A stretch of 39,275 nt of DNA from an uncultured Clostridia bacterium (GTDB lineage Bacteria > Bacillota > Clostridia > UMGS1810), in assembly GCA_934481345.1 (NCBI GenBank), contig CAKSPF010000015.1, positions 1 through 39,275 on the forward strand, in the 5' to 3' direction. This document shows, piece by piece, positions 1 through 7,534 of this stretch (positions are counted from its first letter, which is position 1; every line of letters starts with the position of its first letter). The notes under the pieces are model-generated. The model was not told where the DNA came from. It did no database searches and saw only the letters and a program-made list of their open reading frames with translations. Position numbers and translations under genes: made by a program.

Positions 1-2
1 TT

Positions 3-77
3 GAGCCGGGAGAATTTATAGTATCCGCAGGAAGAAATTCCGAAGATGTATTGCAAAAAGAAATGTGCTTGCTGTAA
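3..77 (+). CDS. C-terminal end of a probable GH3 beta-glucosidase (partial)
   Basis: An open frame enters from the left edge and stops at TAA 75-77, giving 24 residues that begin EPGEFIVSAGRNSEDV. This resembles the last strands of the fibronectin III-like domain that ends many GH3 beta-glucosidases, where a PGxFxxxVGxSSxDI pattern is usual. The family name rests only on this short tail. It fits the glycan-degradation content of the window. The IS3 element begins about 50 bases downstream, so the gene end appears untouched by it. Confidence 0.45.
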   Translation, partial: EPGEFIVSAGRNSEDVLQKEMCLL

Positions 78-113
78 TTTTTAAAAAGTTATATGTTAAA
101 AAAAACGGAAATT

Positions 114-1055
114 TTAAGGAATGAAGTGACCCCCAAAGTTTAGACAAAATTTAATATTAGCTTGCGAATGAGTCCGGTACTGCACCGGACTCATTCCTTT
201 TAATTTTAAAGATATTCTTTCATTGTTGTAATAGTCAATGTAGTTTTTCAATTCATCAATGAAAGCGTTAACGCTTTCGAATTTTTCTCCATAATACATT
301 TCAACTTTTAATCTGCCAAAGAAATTTTCCATTGCCACATTATCCATACAATTACCTTTCCGTGACATACCTTGCGTAATATTGTGCTCGGTTAATAATC
401 GTTGGTATTCTGAGTGTTGATATTGCCATCCCTGGTCAGAATGGAATATCGGTCTTGCATCTGCAGGAAGTTTATCAAATAAACCATTAAACATTTCTCG
501 TATTTGAAACAAGTTTGGGCTTAATGAAATGGAATAAGATATAATTTCTCTATTGTACAAATCCATTACAGGTGATAAATAGACTTTGTCATCGCATACC
601 TTAAATTCAGTTACATCAGTTGTTAGTTTCTCAAATGGTTTTTCAGCATAGAAATCTCTTTTTAATACGTTATCCGCAACTTTACCAACTTCGCCCTTGT
701 ATGAATGGTATTTTCCGTTTTTTCGCTGCTTCCCCTTAAGATTAAGGCTATTCATCAGCTTTTGTACTGTTTTGTGATTGATTGTATATCCTTTAGATTT
801 TAAGATAGCTAAAATTCTGCGATAACCGTACCTACCTTTGTGTTGATTAAATATTTCAATTAATTCTTGTTTTAAATCTGCATATTTATCAACTTCTTTT
901 TGCTTTAAGTAATAGTAATATGTACTTCTTGCAATACCTGATAACTTTAATAAATCTTTTGGCGGATAACTCTGCCTTAGTTCAGCGACAATTAACGCCT
1001 TTTCCCGTTCTTTCGCTCTTCCGCAAGTACTAAGGCACTCAGTTTTTTTAAGTAG
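114..1055 (-). CDS. IS3-family transposase OrfB (catalytic part, made by -1 frameshift)
   Basis: This is the catalytic half of the transposase. The frame is open from just after TGA 1058-1056 to TAA 114-116. No ATG lies in the first 300 bases (the first is at 755), so it is expected to be made as an OrfAB fusion. The amino end has the HTH_21-like pattern RYGYRRILAILKSKGY. The rve integrase core follows with TDVTEF (first Asp), HSDQGWQYQ (second Asp) and DNVAMENFFGRLK (Glu), the DDE triad of the IS3 family. The carboxyl end, FCLNFGGHFIP, is encoded across the left inverted repeat, and the stop codon lies outside the element. This part looks intact. Confidence 0.88.
   Translation of the reverse strand, partial: LLKKTECLSTCGRAKEREKALIVAELRQSYPPKDLLKLSGIARSTYYYYLKQKEVDKYADLKQELIEIFNQHKGRYGYRRILAILKSKGYTINHKTVQKLMNSLNLKGKQRKNGKYHSYKGEVGKVADNVLKRDFYAEKPFEKLTTDVTEFKVCDDKVYLSPVMDLYNREIISYSISLSPNLFQIREMFNGLFDKLPADARPIFHSDQGWQYQHSEYQRLLTEHNITQGMSRKGNCMDNVAMENFFGRLKVEMYYGEKFESVNAFIDELKNYIDYYNNERISLKLKGMSPVQYRTHSQANIKFCLNFGGHFIP
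127..146 (+). repeat. Left terminal inverted repeat of the IS3 element
   Basis: TGACCCCCAAAGTTTAGACA matches the reverse complement of 1402-1421 at 16 of 20 positions. The orfB reading frame runs out through this repeat and stops only at 114-116, in flanking DNA. Confidence 0.75.
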
Positions 1056-1321
1056 TCAATCTCCATTCTGAGCCTTTGATTTTCAGCAATCAAATCTTCT
1101 TCAACTTTTCTATCAAGTTTAGGCGGACGACCTTTTCTTGTACCGTCTGCATTGCAAGCTCTGCCTCGTCTTTCTATCATCAGACCTTCGGCTCCTTCTT
1201 CTAAGTATATGCGTTCCCACCGTTGTAACTGTTTTTGATAATTGTGCTCTTGCCCTTGTTGCACATTCCAATACTTCCGCACCGTTTCGGAGTATGTCAA
1301 ACGATGTTCTCGCATATCCAT
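992..1321 (-). CDS. IS3-family OrfA (HTH/leucine-zipper protein), start region damaged
   Basis: OrfA supplies the DNA-binding part of the transposase. The 109-residue frame has a basic helix-turn-helix region, the typical LQRWERIYLEEG and MIERRGRA blocks, and a leucine-zipper-like end (LIAENQRLRMEIDYLKKL) reaching the A7 slippage site. The natural start was probably the ATG at 1381-1379, behind GGAGG at about 10 bases. In that frame codon 5 is TGA (1369-1367), followed by KYSPEFK, the usual OrfA amino end. The frame is therefore cut near its start, and translation would have to begin at the weak ATG at 1321. Confidence 0.75.
   Translation of the reverse strand: MDMREHRLTYSETVRKYWNVQQGQEHNYQKQLQRWERIYLEEGAEGLMIERRGRACNADGTRKGRPPKLDRKVEEDLIAENQRLRMEIDYLKKLSALVLAEERKNGKRR
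1043..1051 (-). promoter_or_regulatory. Programmed -1 frameshift site between orfA and orfB
   Basis: On the minus strand the sequence is TTAAAAAAAC, read TTA AAA AAA CTG in the orfA frame. This gives an A_AAA_AAA slippery heptamer. A -1 slip continues as ACT GAG TGC into the open orfB frame. It is the standard IS3 arrangement for making OrfAB. Confidence 0.75.
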
Positions 1322-1384
1322 TATAACACAGATTTTAAATTCCGGCGAGTACTTTTTGTTTTTGCTTCATTTTTTACGCATAAA

Positions 1385-1424
1385 ATATGCACCTCCAAAA
1401 GTGTCTAACTTTTGGGGTGCATAT
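1385..1424. other. Hairpin at the right end of the IS, upstream of orfA
   Basis: ATATGCACCTCCAAAAG (1385-1401) pairs with CTTTTGGGGTGCATAT (1409-1424). The stem is 16 bp with one bulged T and a 7-nt loop. It contains the terminal repeat and covers the GGAGG ahead of the old orfA start (1392-1396), so readthrough RNA from outside would fold over that ribosome binding site. Such shielding is known for other IS elements; here it is inferred. Confidence 0.6.
1402..1421 (-). repeat. Right terminal inverted repeat of the IS3 element
   Basis: On the minus strand this reads TGCACCCCAAAAGTTAGACA. It also forms one arm of a larger hairpin (1385-1424) lying upstream of orfA. Confidence 0.75.
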
Positions 1425-1501
1425 CAGAATAAATTCCCGGTTTTTATTATTTGAAAACGAAAACACAAACTCAACCTGTGAGAAACGTCCCATTTGCAAA
1501 A

Positions 1502-2233
1502 TCACAGAGAAACTCTGCGCAGATATTCCTTAGGTGAAATGCCGCAAATGGATTTGAAACGCTTGGAAAAATATGTGTAATCACAATATCCGCAACGATA
1601 GGCAATCTCCTGCAAAGTCATCTTTTTGCCAAAAACATTTATCAAAAAGCAGGCACGAGATACTCTTATACCCGTAAGAAAAGAAATGGGAGTTTTTCCT
1701 GTAAATTTTTTAAATTGTGCGCGGATATAGTCCTCGGCATATCCGGCATTGTTCAGTATTTTGTTAAGGTTTATATCGCTGTCAAATGCATGGTCATTTA
1801 TTTCATCAATGATTTTGTGAATTGCCGCATTCATTGCATTTCCAAACTGTATATTTTTTGTAAGCAACATAATGTATGCATTGCACAGATTTGTCAATAT
1901 ATCCGTATCTGAATACCTATTTTCAAAAATAATGTTTGCAAAATCTATCGCCGAGGAATTAGCACTGTTATATGATATTACAGAATTGCCATACGGCAAT
2001 AAGCGTTCAAACTCTCCGCTCATTGATACATTGACAAATCCAAAATCGGACACAGAGCCGTGTGTAACTCCGGCAGGTACGATTATTGCTGTACCCGGCT
2101 CAAATGGATAATTACATTCCGGAGTATATAAATATCCCGTTCCCTTCAGATATGTCATTATTTCAAAATTTTTGTGTTTGTGAGGTGGATATATCTTTAC
2201 ACCATCATCGGTAATACCAATATCTATACTCAT
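1502..2233 (-). CDS. AraC-family transcriptional regulator (cupin + HTH_18)
   Basis: A 243-residue one-component regulator. Residues 1-90 form a cupin-like ligand pocket: the metal/sugar-binding-like run PPHKHKNFEIM sits near residues 16-26, and EPGTAIIVPAG with THG follows. Residues about 145-243 carry the two AraC helix-turn-helix units, seen in ILNNAGYAEDYIRAQFKKF and then LQEIAYRCGYCDYTYFSKRF with the closing GISPKEYLRR signature. The start has AAGGAAACGGCT before ATG. The gene is divergent from the GH5/transporter pair across about 200 bases, so it probably controls that pair in response to a sugar. The ligand is unknown. Confidence 0.9.
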   Translation of the reverse strand: MSIDIGITDDGVKIYPPHKHKNFEIMTYLKGTGYLYTPECNYPFEPGTAIIVPAGVTHGSVSDFGFVNVSMSGEFERLLPYGNSVISYNSANSSAIDFANIIFENRYSDTDILTNLCNAYIMLLTKNIQFGNAMNAAIHKIIDEINDHAFDSDINLNKILNNAGYAEDYIRAQFKKFTGKTPISFLTGIRVSRACFLINVFGKKMTLQEIAYRCGYCDYTYFSKRFKSICGISPKEYLRRVSL

Positions 2234-2433
2234 AGCCGTTTCCTTCTTTTCAAGATACTATTGGATTTTTCACACAAAGCCGCTAATTTTTTAGCATAAT
2301 TTCAAAACCTTTTCTATTTACTTATTTTATCATAAACCTATCTTTTGTACAAGTATGTTTATGTTTTTTTATATTATTCTTCCGTTTGATTTTGGTAAAA
2401 TATTTATTGAGAAAGTCGAAAGGAGAAATATTC
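2234..2433. promoter_or_regulatory. Divergent intergenic region between araC-type gene and GH5 gene
   Basis: About 200 AT-rich bases hold the promoters for both directions. On the plus strand TTGTAC (2345-2350) lies ahead of a TATATT-like box in the 2370s, with a long spacer, so the match is weak. A GCTAA/TTAGC inverted repeat occurs near 2283-2296. AraC operators are expected here, but I cannot single out one convincing repeat. Confidence 0.4.
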
Positions 2434-3522
2434 ATGAAAAAATTTATTGGTTTTGAACATGGAATGGGAATTGGCGGATGGCTTACAAACTACAAAAGGT
2501 TTAATGTTATCCCGGAGGAAAAACGCTTAACTCTGACTGTCGGAGATTTTGAACATTTTAAATCGTATATAACCGAATCTGATGTTAAATATATTGCATC
2601 TTTGGGAATGGATCATATTCGATTGGGTTTTGACCAAATTGTCGTTGAAAGAGCGCCATATGAATATCGAACAGAAATCACGGACTTGATTGAAAATTTC
2701 ATAAATTGGTGCATAAAATACAATATTAACGTTGTTTTAAATCTTCATAAAGCTATTGGAAATTACTGTGATATCTCTGAAAAAATACAACTACTTGATA
2801 ATGAAGAATTGCAGCAGCGTTTTATTGCACTGTGGATTATGCTTGAGAATCGTTTTTCCAAGTATCCGAATGTTGCATTTGAACTTTTGAATGAAGTGCG
2901 AGATGCCGAACCAAATAAATGGAATGACCTTGCAGAAAAAACTATAAATGAGATTCGTAAAATAAATTTGAACAGAAAAATAATAATAGGGACTATATGT
3001 TGGAACAGCATCAGCAAACTTGCCGATTTAAGATTGTATGATGATGACAATGTCATATACACATTTCATACGTACGAACCGTTTTCTTTCACTCACCAAA
3101 GAGGCGTTTTGCAGCCGGGACCTATGTATTATAATCGTGATATGCCATATCCGTCTGACATTGAAAGATATAAAGATTATGAATCAGTAGTAAATAACAA
3201 CGAGAATGCATATTTACAGTATAAAAAAATGGATATAGAGTTTATATGGGACGCTCTCAGCTATGCAATAAAATTTAAAGAGAAAAATCCCGACAAAATA
3301 GTGTGGTGCGGCGAATTTGGTACAATACGGCACAGCAACATTGAATGGCGTGAAAATTGGATGCATGATGTAATATCTGTGCTTATTGAAAACAATATAC
3401 CGTATTGCGTTTGGAATTATCTTAGCACCTCCAATGACGGCAACAGATTCAGCTTAGTTGATGATGATTCTCGAAAAATTTTAAGCAATGAAATGGCAAA
3501 AATTATACGAGGTGAAATATGA
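2434..3522 (+). CDS. Glycoside hydrolase family 5 (cellulase-like), cytoplasmic
   Basis: A 362-residue TIM-barrel hydrolase. The acid/base glutamate is seen in ELLNEVRD (E154) and the nucleophile in VWCGEFGT (E294). HIRLGFD, LNLHKA and YTFHTYEPF are further GH5 strand motifs. There is no signal peptide, so it should act inside the cell on imported oligosaccharides. The start is ATG 2434 with CGAAAGGAG 8-10 bases ahead; an upstream in-frame ATG at 2386 lacks a site. Its stop overlaps the transporter start (ATGA), so the two genes are coupled. The exact subfamily and substrate cannot be read from sequence; exo- or endo-beta-glucanase or mannanase activity are all possible. Confidence 0.88.
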   Translation: MKKFIGFEHGMGIGGWLTNYKRFNVIPEEKRLTLTVGDFEHFKSYITESDVKYIASLGMDHIRLGFDQIVVERAPYEYRTEITDLIENFINWCIKYNINVVLNLHKAIGNYCDISEKIQLLDNEELQQRFIALWIMLENRFSKYPNVAFELLNEVRDAEPNKWNDLAEKTINEIRKINLNRKIIIGTICWNSISKLADLRLYDDDNVIYTFHTYEPFSFTHQRGVLQPGPMYYNRDMPYPSDIERYKDYESVVNNNENAYLQYKKMDIEFIWDALSYAIKFKEKNPDKIVWCGEFGTIRHSNIEWRENWMHDVISVLIENNIPYCVWNYLSTSNDGNRFSLVDDDSRKILSNEMAKIIRGEI

Positions 3523-4374
3523 GTTTTACTGTTATATTAGCATTAATGCTCAGCATTATTTTGTCTGTCGGACGCAACTTATTGTCCAAATCAATATCTA
3601 TTTTTCCATTTGGAACAAGAAATTTTTATGAAATGCAAACCGCTATATTTTTCAGCGGTTTTATAGCTCTGTTGATTCCGCATTTCTCAGCAGTAAACCC
3701 GTTTCATTTCTGACATTGGTGTATTCAGGCGTATATGCTTTGCTGCTGATAACAGCTCAATGGGGATATACCGCGGCTTTGGGTGAAGGAAGTGTAGAAA
3801 TATGCGCAACAGTGTATTCGCTTGGATTTATTTTCCCCGCGTTATCTGGAGCAATATTTTGGAACGAAAGCTTTGGACTGCGAAGTGTGTTTGGTTTGCT
3901 TATGACCGTATTGGCTGTTATTATTTCAGGTTATAATACCAACGGTGAAAAATTTAAATCGAAATACTTTTTTCCTCTGTTTCTTGCAATGGCAGCGTCC
4001 GGAGGATTGGGTATTATACAAAAACTTCAGCAAAACTCCCCTATCCGTGATCAGCGGGAAATGTTCATTTTATTTGCTTTTTTGTTTGCCGGAGCAGTGT
4101 CATTTATATTTAAGAAAAACTCTGAATACCGATGTTCCGTTCCGATAAAACTAAAAATTTTTTCGATTGGTGTCGGAATATGTTTTGGATGCTGTAATGT
4201 ACTCAATACATATCTTGCCGGGAAACTGAGCAGCGCATTTTTCTTTCCTGTGCAAAACATCAGCGTTATTCTTGTATCAATACTATTGAGTATGCTTTTT
4301 CTCAGCGAATATCCGGAAAAAAAGGGTTTGCTGTGTTGGCGCTTGGCAGTGAGGCAATTTTATTGTTGAACTAA
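3519..4374 (+). pseudogene. EamA/DMT-family transporter, broken by two frameshifts
   Basis: The gene begins at ATG 3519, overlapping the GH5 stop, and encodes about ten hydrophobic segments typical of drug/metabolite-type permeases. The frame hits TGA at 3711-3713 after NPFHF, but the next frame carries on directly as LTLVYSGVYALLLITAQ, so one base seems missing near 3707-3710. The second break is in the A7 run at 4317-4323: with A8 the end would read EKKGFAVLALGSEAILLLN and stop at 4372-4374, the usual EamA tail. With both bases restored the protein is about 285 residues, normal for the family. It is either a recent pseudogene or a normal gene with sequencing errors. The cargo is unknown, but its place after GH5 suggests a sugar or breakdown product. 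Confidence 0.75.
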
Positions 4375-4925
4375 AGAAACTTGCGTATAGTGTCCGAGTT
4401 AGGTTACAAGAATAATTGAAACAAGCATCAAAAGGGCTTTGCCTCAATTCAGTGAAAATTTACTTATTGAGACACGCTCTTTGTTAGATATTAACCTCAT
4501 GACCTAAAAAATTCATCGTATAAAATGTCGTGTTTCCCGTATCCCTAAAAGATGTGCGCTGCTCATAAGCCAGCAATTTTCATATCCCGGAACATATTCA
4601 TGCAGAAATTTGATAATGGGTTCAATTTGAGAACAACAAACTTGTATACCTTTTGTCATGCTAATTGTGTCAGTTCCGTCAATATTGATACTTGGGTCTT
4701 TTGTAGCAAATTTAATGCATCTTTAATACACCGAATTCCAGTTGCAATTGCTATATTTGATTCTACGAATCGGATATTTCAGCTTTGAAACATGGTTCTA
4801 TATTAAAATCAATGTTTTCTCTTTTGATGTTATTAGATGACATAGACCCCCGCTATTCTATATTTTTGATATTGTAGATACCGATTATATACAATGCGGT
4901 TGTATTCGTTTTCCTAAGAACAAAA
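4375..4925. other. Gene-poor stretch with decayed coding remnants
   Basis: No intact gene lies here. The minus strand between about 4513 and 4850 holds broken coding pieces, the clearest being the FAD-oxidoreductase remnant described separately. A 26-codon frame starts at ATG 4841 after AGCGGGGG and ends at a TAG. I see no convincing terminator for either neighbour. Confidence 0.5.
4513..4701 (-). pseudogene. Remnant of a FAD-dependent oxidoreductase (PF12831-like)
   Basis: One minus-strand frame reads about 62 residues including INIDGTDTISMTKG, IKFLHEYVPGYENCWLM and HLLGIRETRHFI before TGA at 4515-4513. This follows the order of a conserved block in FAD-dependent oxidoreductases of the PF12831 group (DGTD, then FLREYVPGFENA, then IGIRETR). 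Upstream the reading is broken by stops in every frame, and downstream the usual GEYVLTEED continuation is missing. It is therefore a decayed internal piece. It is not a copy of the intact FAD gene at 29031-30854, which belongs to a different branch. Confidence 0.5.
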
Positions 4926-5675
4926 CTAATACAAGGCAATATTATTCATTTTTGATTTTATTGCTTTAGCAATTCGTATATGACCTTCCTTGCCCGGGTG
5001 AAGTCTGTCTGTGTCAAAGTTTGCAAAGTAGTGAGCACTTTCGTCGAACAAGGGAAATAAACCGCTTATTGAATACAAGTCAATGAGCTCTGTTGACCAG
5101 ACATATGCAGCTTGCCGTACCATTGAAACATAATCATCAATAAACAGACCTATTCTGTTTGAATATAACTCGTTGTATTGTATATTATCACATCCAAAAT
5201 TTGCATATGATCGATGAAGAGGTGTAATTAACACTATTTGCTTATCTGCATAATTATGCTTTAAAAATGAAAGTACAGAGTTTATGCTGCCACAGAATGT
5301 ACTTATGTCCATGTTAAAGCTGCGTTTTTTTCGCATTTGAATGGTTGATAACGAGTTGTCAATATTTTTTGATAAAATCAATTCTTCCTCGCAAACATTA
5401 AACCAGTTTCCTAAAGGCATCGAACCGTTAAAATCATTAGTTCCGGCAAATAAAAATATAGCGTCAATATTTTTGCGGAAATCGGCATTCATCTTTTTTG
5501 CTTGCTCCATGAGATTTCTAAATCGTGCGCCATTCACACCATAACCGTGAACATCAATGTCAAGTTCATTACCAAGTATGTCAAGATATCTTTCGCCGAA
5601 TTTAACACCTACTCCTTCTGTTATTGAGTCGCCCAAAAAGCATACACGTTTTCCGTTCCAATTTGAATTTAACAT
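4926..5675 (-). CDS. GDSL/SGNH-family hydrolase (esterase)
   Basis: A 249-residue serine esterase of the SGNH superfamily. Block I is CFLGDSITEG with the nucleophile S17. Block II is GVNGAR near 46-51. Block III is FAGTNDF with N80. Block V is DRLHPG with D223 and H226. There is no signal peptide. Relatives remove acetyl or other acyl groups from carbohydrates, which suits its place as the last gene of the polysaccharide locus. The start ATG follows GGAG at 8 bases. It lies 17 bases after the reconstructed stop of the frameshifted upstream ORF. The acyl substrate is inferred. Confidence 0.88.
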   Translation of the reverse strand: MLNSNWNGKRVCFLGDSITEGVGVKFGERYLDILGNELDIDVHGYGVNGARFRNLMEQAKKMNADFRKNIDAIFLFAGTNDFNGSMPLGNWFNVCEEELILSKNIDNSLSTIQMRKKRSFNMDISTFCGSINSVLSFLKHNYADKQIVLITPLHRSYANFGCDNIQYNELYSNRIGLFIDDYVSMVRQAAYVWSTELIDLYSISGLFPLFDESAHYFANFDTDRLHPGKEGHIRIAKAIKSKMNNIALY

Positions 5676-5692
5676 AATTATATCTCCATAAA

Positions 5693-5964
5693 TTATAAGT
5701 TTTCAAATCTTATTTTTTCATAGCCTTTGTAAAAAGAGACCATGCCTCTCTCAACTTCATTTCTTATGTTGTTGTAAAGACGGTGTGTGTTGCAATGCTA
5801 TAAAGTGAACAAACATCTTTTAAATGCGCCTTCATCTCGGAATGTCCTTCGTTCAAAAAAGTTGTAAATTGTAATATTCTGTAATATGTCGCTGTATATT
5901 CATAGTGATTTATTCCCATTGAATTGTGGTATAAATAACTCAAATTCACCATAAAATCCATCAT
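5693..5964 (-). pseudogene. Small unknown protein, frameshifted, upstream of the GDSL gene
   Basis: I do not recognise this gene. It starts at ATG 5964 behind AAAGGA. It reads 66 residues (with YHNSMGINHYEYTATYYR and FLNEGHSEMKAHLKD) and stops at 5766-5764. The adjacent frame continues as NNIRNEVERGMVSFYKGYEK and stops at TAA 5695-5693, 17 bases before the GDSL start. Joining the two by one base near 5775-5785 gives about 90 residues of plausible helical protein. It may be a pseudogene, a sequence error or a remnant. A third frame over the same region also looks protein-like (5900-6064), so which frame is real remains open. Confidence 0.35.
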
Positions 5965-6064
5965 GATAGATCCTTTCATAATATTGCAACTCAATTTTAC
6001 AACCTACGAAAATTAAATTTAAAGAAAAAGTTTCACCTGCGATAGTTCGATCATATTCTTGCAT
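5900..6064 (-). CDS. Small hypothetical ORF, 54 codons, low confidence
   Basis: ATG 6064 to TGA 5902-5900 encodes a mixed polar sequence with AGETFSLNLIFVGC and YYERIYHDGFYGEFELF, which looks more protein-like than a random AT-rich frame. There is no well-placed ribosome binding site (AAAAGG is about 18 bases away). It overlaps the start of the frameshifted ORF in another frame. It may be a fragment of the same decayed gene. Unknown function. Confidence 0.2.
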   Translation of the reverse strand: MQEYDRTIAGETFSLNLIFVGCKIELQYYERIYHDGFYGEFELFIPQFNGNKSL

Positions 6065-6111
6065 TGTATTCAAATTTTGCTGGTACCTTTTATCAGTTTA
6101 AAACCTCAATA

Positions 6112-6321
6112 TTATGCATTTTCACCTGTCCCAAAAAGGCAGCACCCCATATCACGATACATCTTTATTTTGCTATACAAAAGCTTTTCATCAACTTGAA
6201 AATATTTCGCCATGCAATTTATACATGTAAATTCTTCTGCAGTGCGCTTTATAAGCCGTCTATAAAGAGATTTTTCATCTTGAATCAGTTTTTTCCCGCA
6301 TTTTATACAGTAATTATTCAT
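6112..6321 (-). CDS. Small zinc-ribbon protein
   Basis: A 69-residue protein with two CxxC knuckles: C5-x2-C8 (YCIKCGKKL) and C33-x2-C36 (FTCINCMAKYF). A helical stretch follows, ending in GCCLF around residues 59-63. The paired knuckles suggest a bound zinc ion. Similar short clostridial proteins are known next to glycosidase genes but have no assigned role. Its ATG (6321-6319) lies inside the end of the alpha-galactosidase gene, an 8-base overlap that indicates translational coupling. Possible roles are nucleic-acid binding or protein contact; neither is shown. Confidence 0.7.
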   Translation of the reverse strand: MNNYCIKCGKKLIQDEKSLYRRLIKRTAEEFTCINCMAKYFQVDEKLLYSKIKMYRDMGCCLFGTGENA

Positions 6322-7456
6322 ATTTGACCAGCTTTCCTCTGAACACCGCACAAGCGTGTGCTTTTAGATTTACTGTTACAAATTCTTTCATTAGTCCAGC
6401 ATTCTTGTGATTTATAACATCACGCATTTCAAAACCATAACCGCATCCAAGTGGTAACCCAATATCCCAAAATTTTATGTTAAGCGAATTTGTAATTGTA
6501 CAATCATTGTCAGAAAAGTTAAACAATCCAAATGCATAATCACCGTTTGATAGTACTTTTGCAATGCCATAGTATTCGGAATCTTTATGAATTTTCCATG
6601 CATATCCCTGCCGACCTTCGATATCCTGGTTTATATCTATAAGTTCTTTATTTGTAAGGATTCTTTTTGTTTGTTCATTCATATTGCGAATATCACAGCT
6701 TATCATAAGCGGAGATGTCATAAGTGACCACAGAGCAAAATGCGTCTGGTATTCATCATCTGTACATCCTTTCAAACCTACATGTGACTTTCCATACAAG
6801 CCAACTATCAACATATCCAAGTCATTGTAACTGAAAGGTGCATTATGTGTCGAATATGCAAACTGACTCATTGCAATATCACGCATAGATACCCAATTAT
6901 CTGCAATATCGCATGTTGAACGCCACATATTAGTTCCCGAATTGCGCGCCCAATCATGTGTTTCGTACTCACCCCAACTACATGCTGAAAATAATATTTC
7001 ACGCCCACAGTTTTTGAGTGCCATTGCCATACGTCGATAAAGCAAATGATCTTCTATGCCATCCGGTTTTTGGCAATTGTCGTATTTGAGAAAATCTACT
7101 CCCCAATTCGCAAATGTCTGTGCATCAGTAAATTCATGCTGAAAACTGCCTGGACGTGAACCACATGTAAGCATTCCTGCACAGGAATACAGCCCGAATT
7201 TTAAGCCTTTTGAATGAACATAATCAACAAGGATCTTAATTCCGCTTGGGAATTTTTGCGGATCTGCATACATTCTGCCATCGCTGTCACGTTCTGGTGC
7301 CATCCAGTGATCATCCAACACCAGGTATTCGTATCCCAAATCACGCAATCCCGAAGACACCAGCGTGTCTGCAATTTCTTTAATTTGATTTTCGTTAATA
7401 TCCCCGCAGAAGCAGTTCCATGTATTAAATCCCATCGGTGGTCTTTGTGCTATCAT
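6314..7456 (-). CDS. Alpha-galactosidase, glycoside hydrolase family 27
   Basis: A 380-residue retaining enzyme that releases terminal alpha-galactose from oligosaccharides. It starts with the GH27 opening RPPMGFNTWN and continues with LVLDDHWM. The nucleophile is D126 in FLKYDNC and the acid/base is D183 in MWRSTCDIADNW; PLMISCDIRNM marks the later barrel. Residues about 290-380 form the small beta-sandwich end. There is no signal peptide, so it acts on imported sugars. The start ATG has AGAGGAG about 8 bases upstream. It lies 78 bases after the GH78-like gene and overlaps the zinc-ribbon gene. beta-L-arabinopyranosidase or alpha-N-acetylgalactosaminidase activity also occur in this family, so activity is predicted only at family level. 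Confidence 0.92.
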   Translation of the reverse strand: MIAQRPPMGFNTWNCFCGDINENQIKEIADTLVSSGLRDLGYEYLVLDDHWMAPERDSDGRMYADPQKFPSGIKILVDYVHSKGLKFGLYSCAGMLTCGSRPGSFQHEFTDAQTFANWGVDFLKYDNCQKPDGIEDHLLYRRMAMALKNCGREILFSACSWGEYETHDWARNSGTNMWRSTCDIADNWVSMRDIAMSQFAYSTHNAPFSYNDLDMLIVGLYGKSHVGLKGCTDDEYQTHFALWSLMTSPLMISCDIRNMNEQTKRILTNKELIDINQDIEGRQGYAWKIHKDSEYYGIAKVLSNGDYAFGLFNFSDNDCTITNSLNIKFWDIGLPLGCGYGFEMRDVINHKNAGLMKEFVTVNLKAHACAVFRGKLVKYE

Positions 7457-7534
7457 ATTTTTTCTCCTCTTATAATAAATATATTTAGTTTTGTAACTGT
7501 TGCTCTGTAAATAACCTTTGTAGAATTATATTTT

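Larger units (their letters stand above)
127..1421 (-). mobile_element. IS3-family insertion sequence (IS150-like), about 1.3 kb
   Basis: The element has overlapping orfA and orfB on the minus strand with an A7 slippage site between them, and ends in imperfect inverted repeats starting TG and ending CA. The 20-bp ends (127-146 and the complement of 1402-1421) match at 16 positions and share CCCCAAA and TTAGACA-type blocks. I see no clear target-site duplication: GAAG precedes the left end and TATC follows the right end. This could mean an old insertion or an end placed a few bases off. The DDE residues of orfB are all present. Confidence 0.88.

Noticed and set aside
1367..1369. TGA read as tryptophan (alternative genetic code)
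   Set aside because: The SDR gene at 37398 and the GH5 gene at 2434 end at TGA in normal positions, so TGA works as stop here; a mutation in orfA is simpler.
122..1426. Target-site duplication around the IS3 element
   Set aside because: GAAG before 127 and TATC after 1421 do not match for 3 or 4 bases, and shifting the ends by a few bases does not improve this.
4381..4500. Possible terminator after the transporter gene (CTCAAT/ATTGAG)
   Set aside because: The stem is only 6-7 bp with a loop of about 20 bases and no T-run follows.
4552..4788. 78-codon plus-strand frame in the gene-poor stretch
   Set aside because: The opposite strand carries a better-supported flavoprotein remnant, and this frame has no site and no homology pattern.
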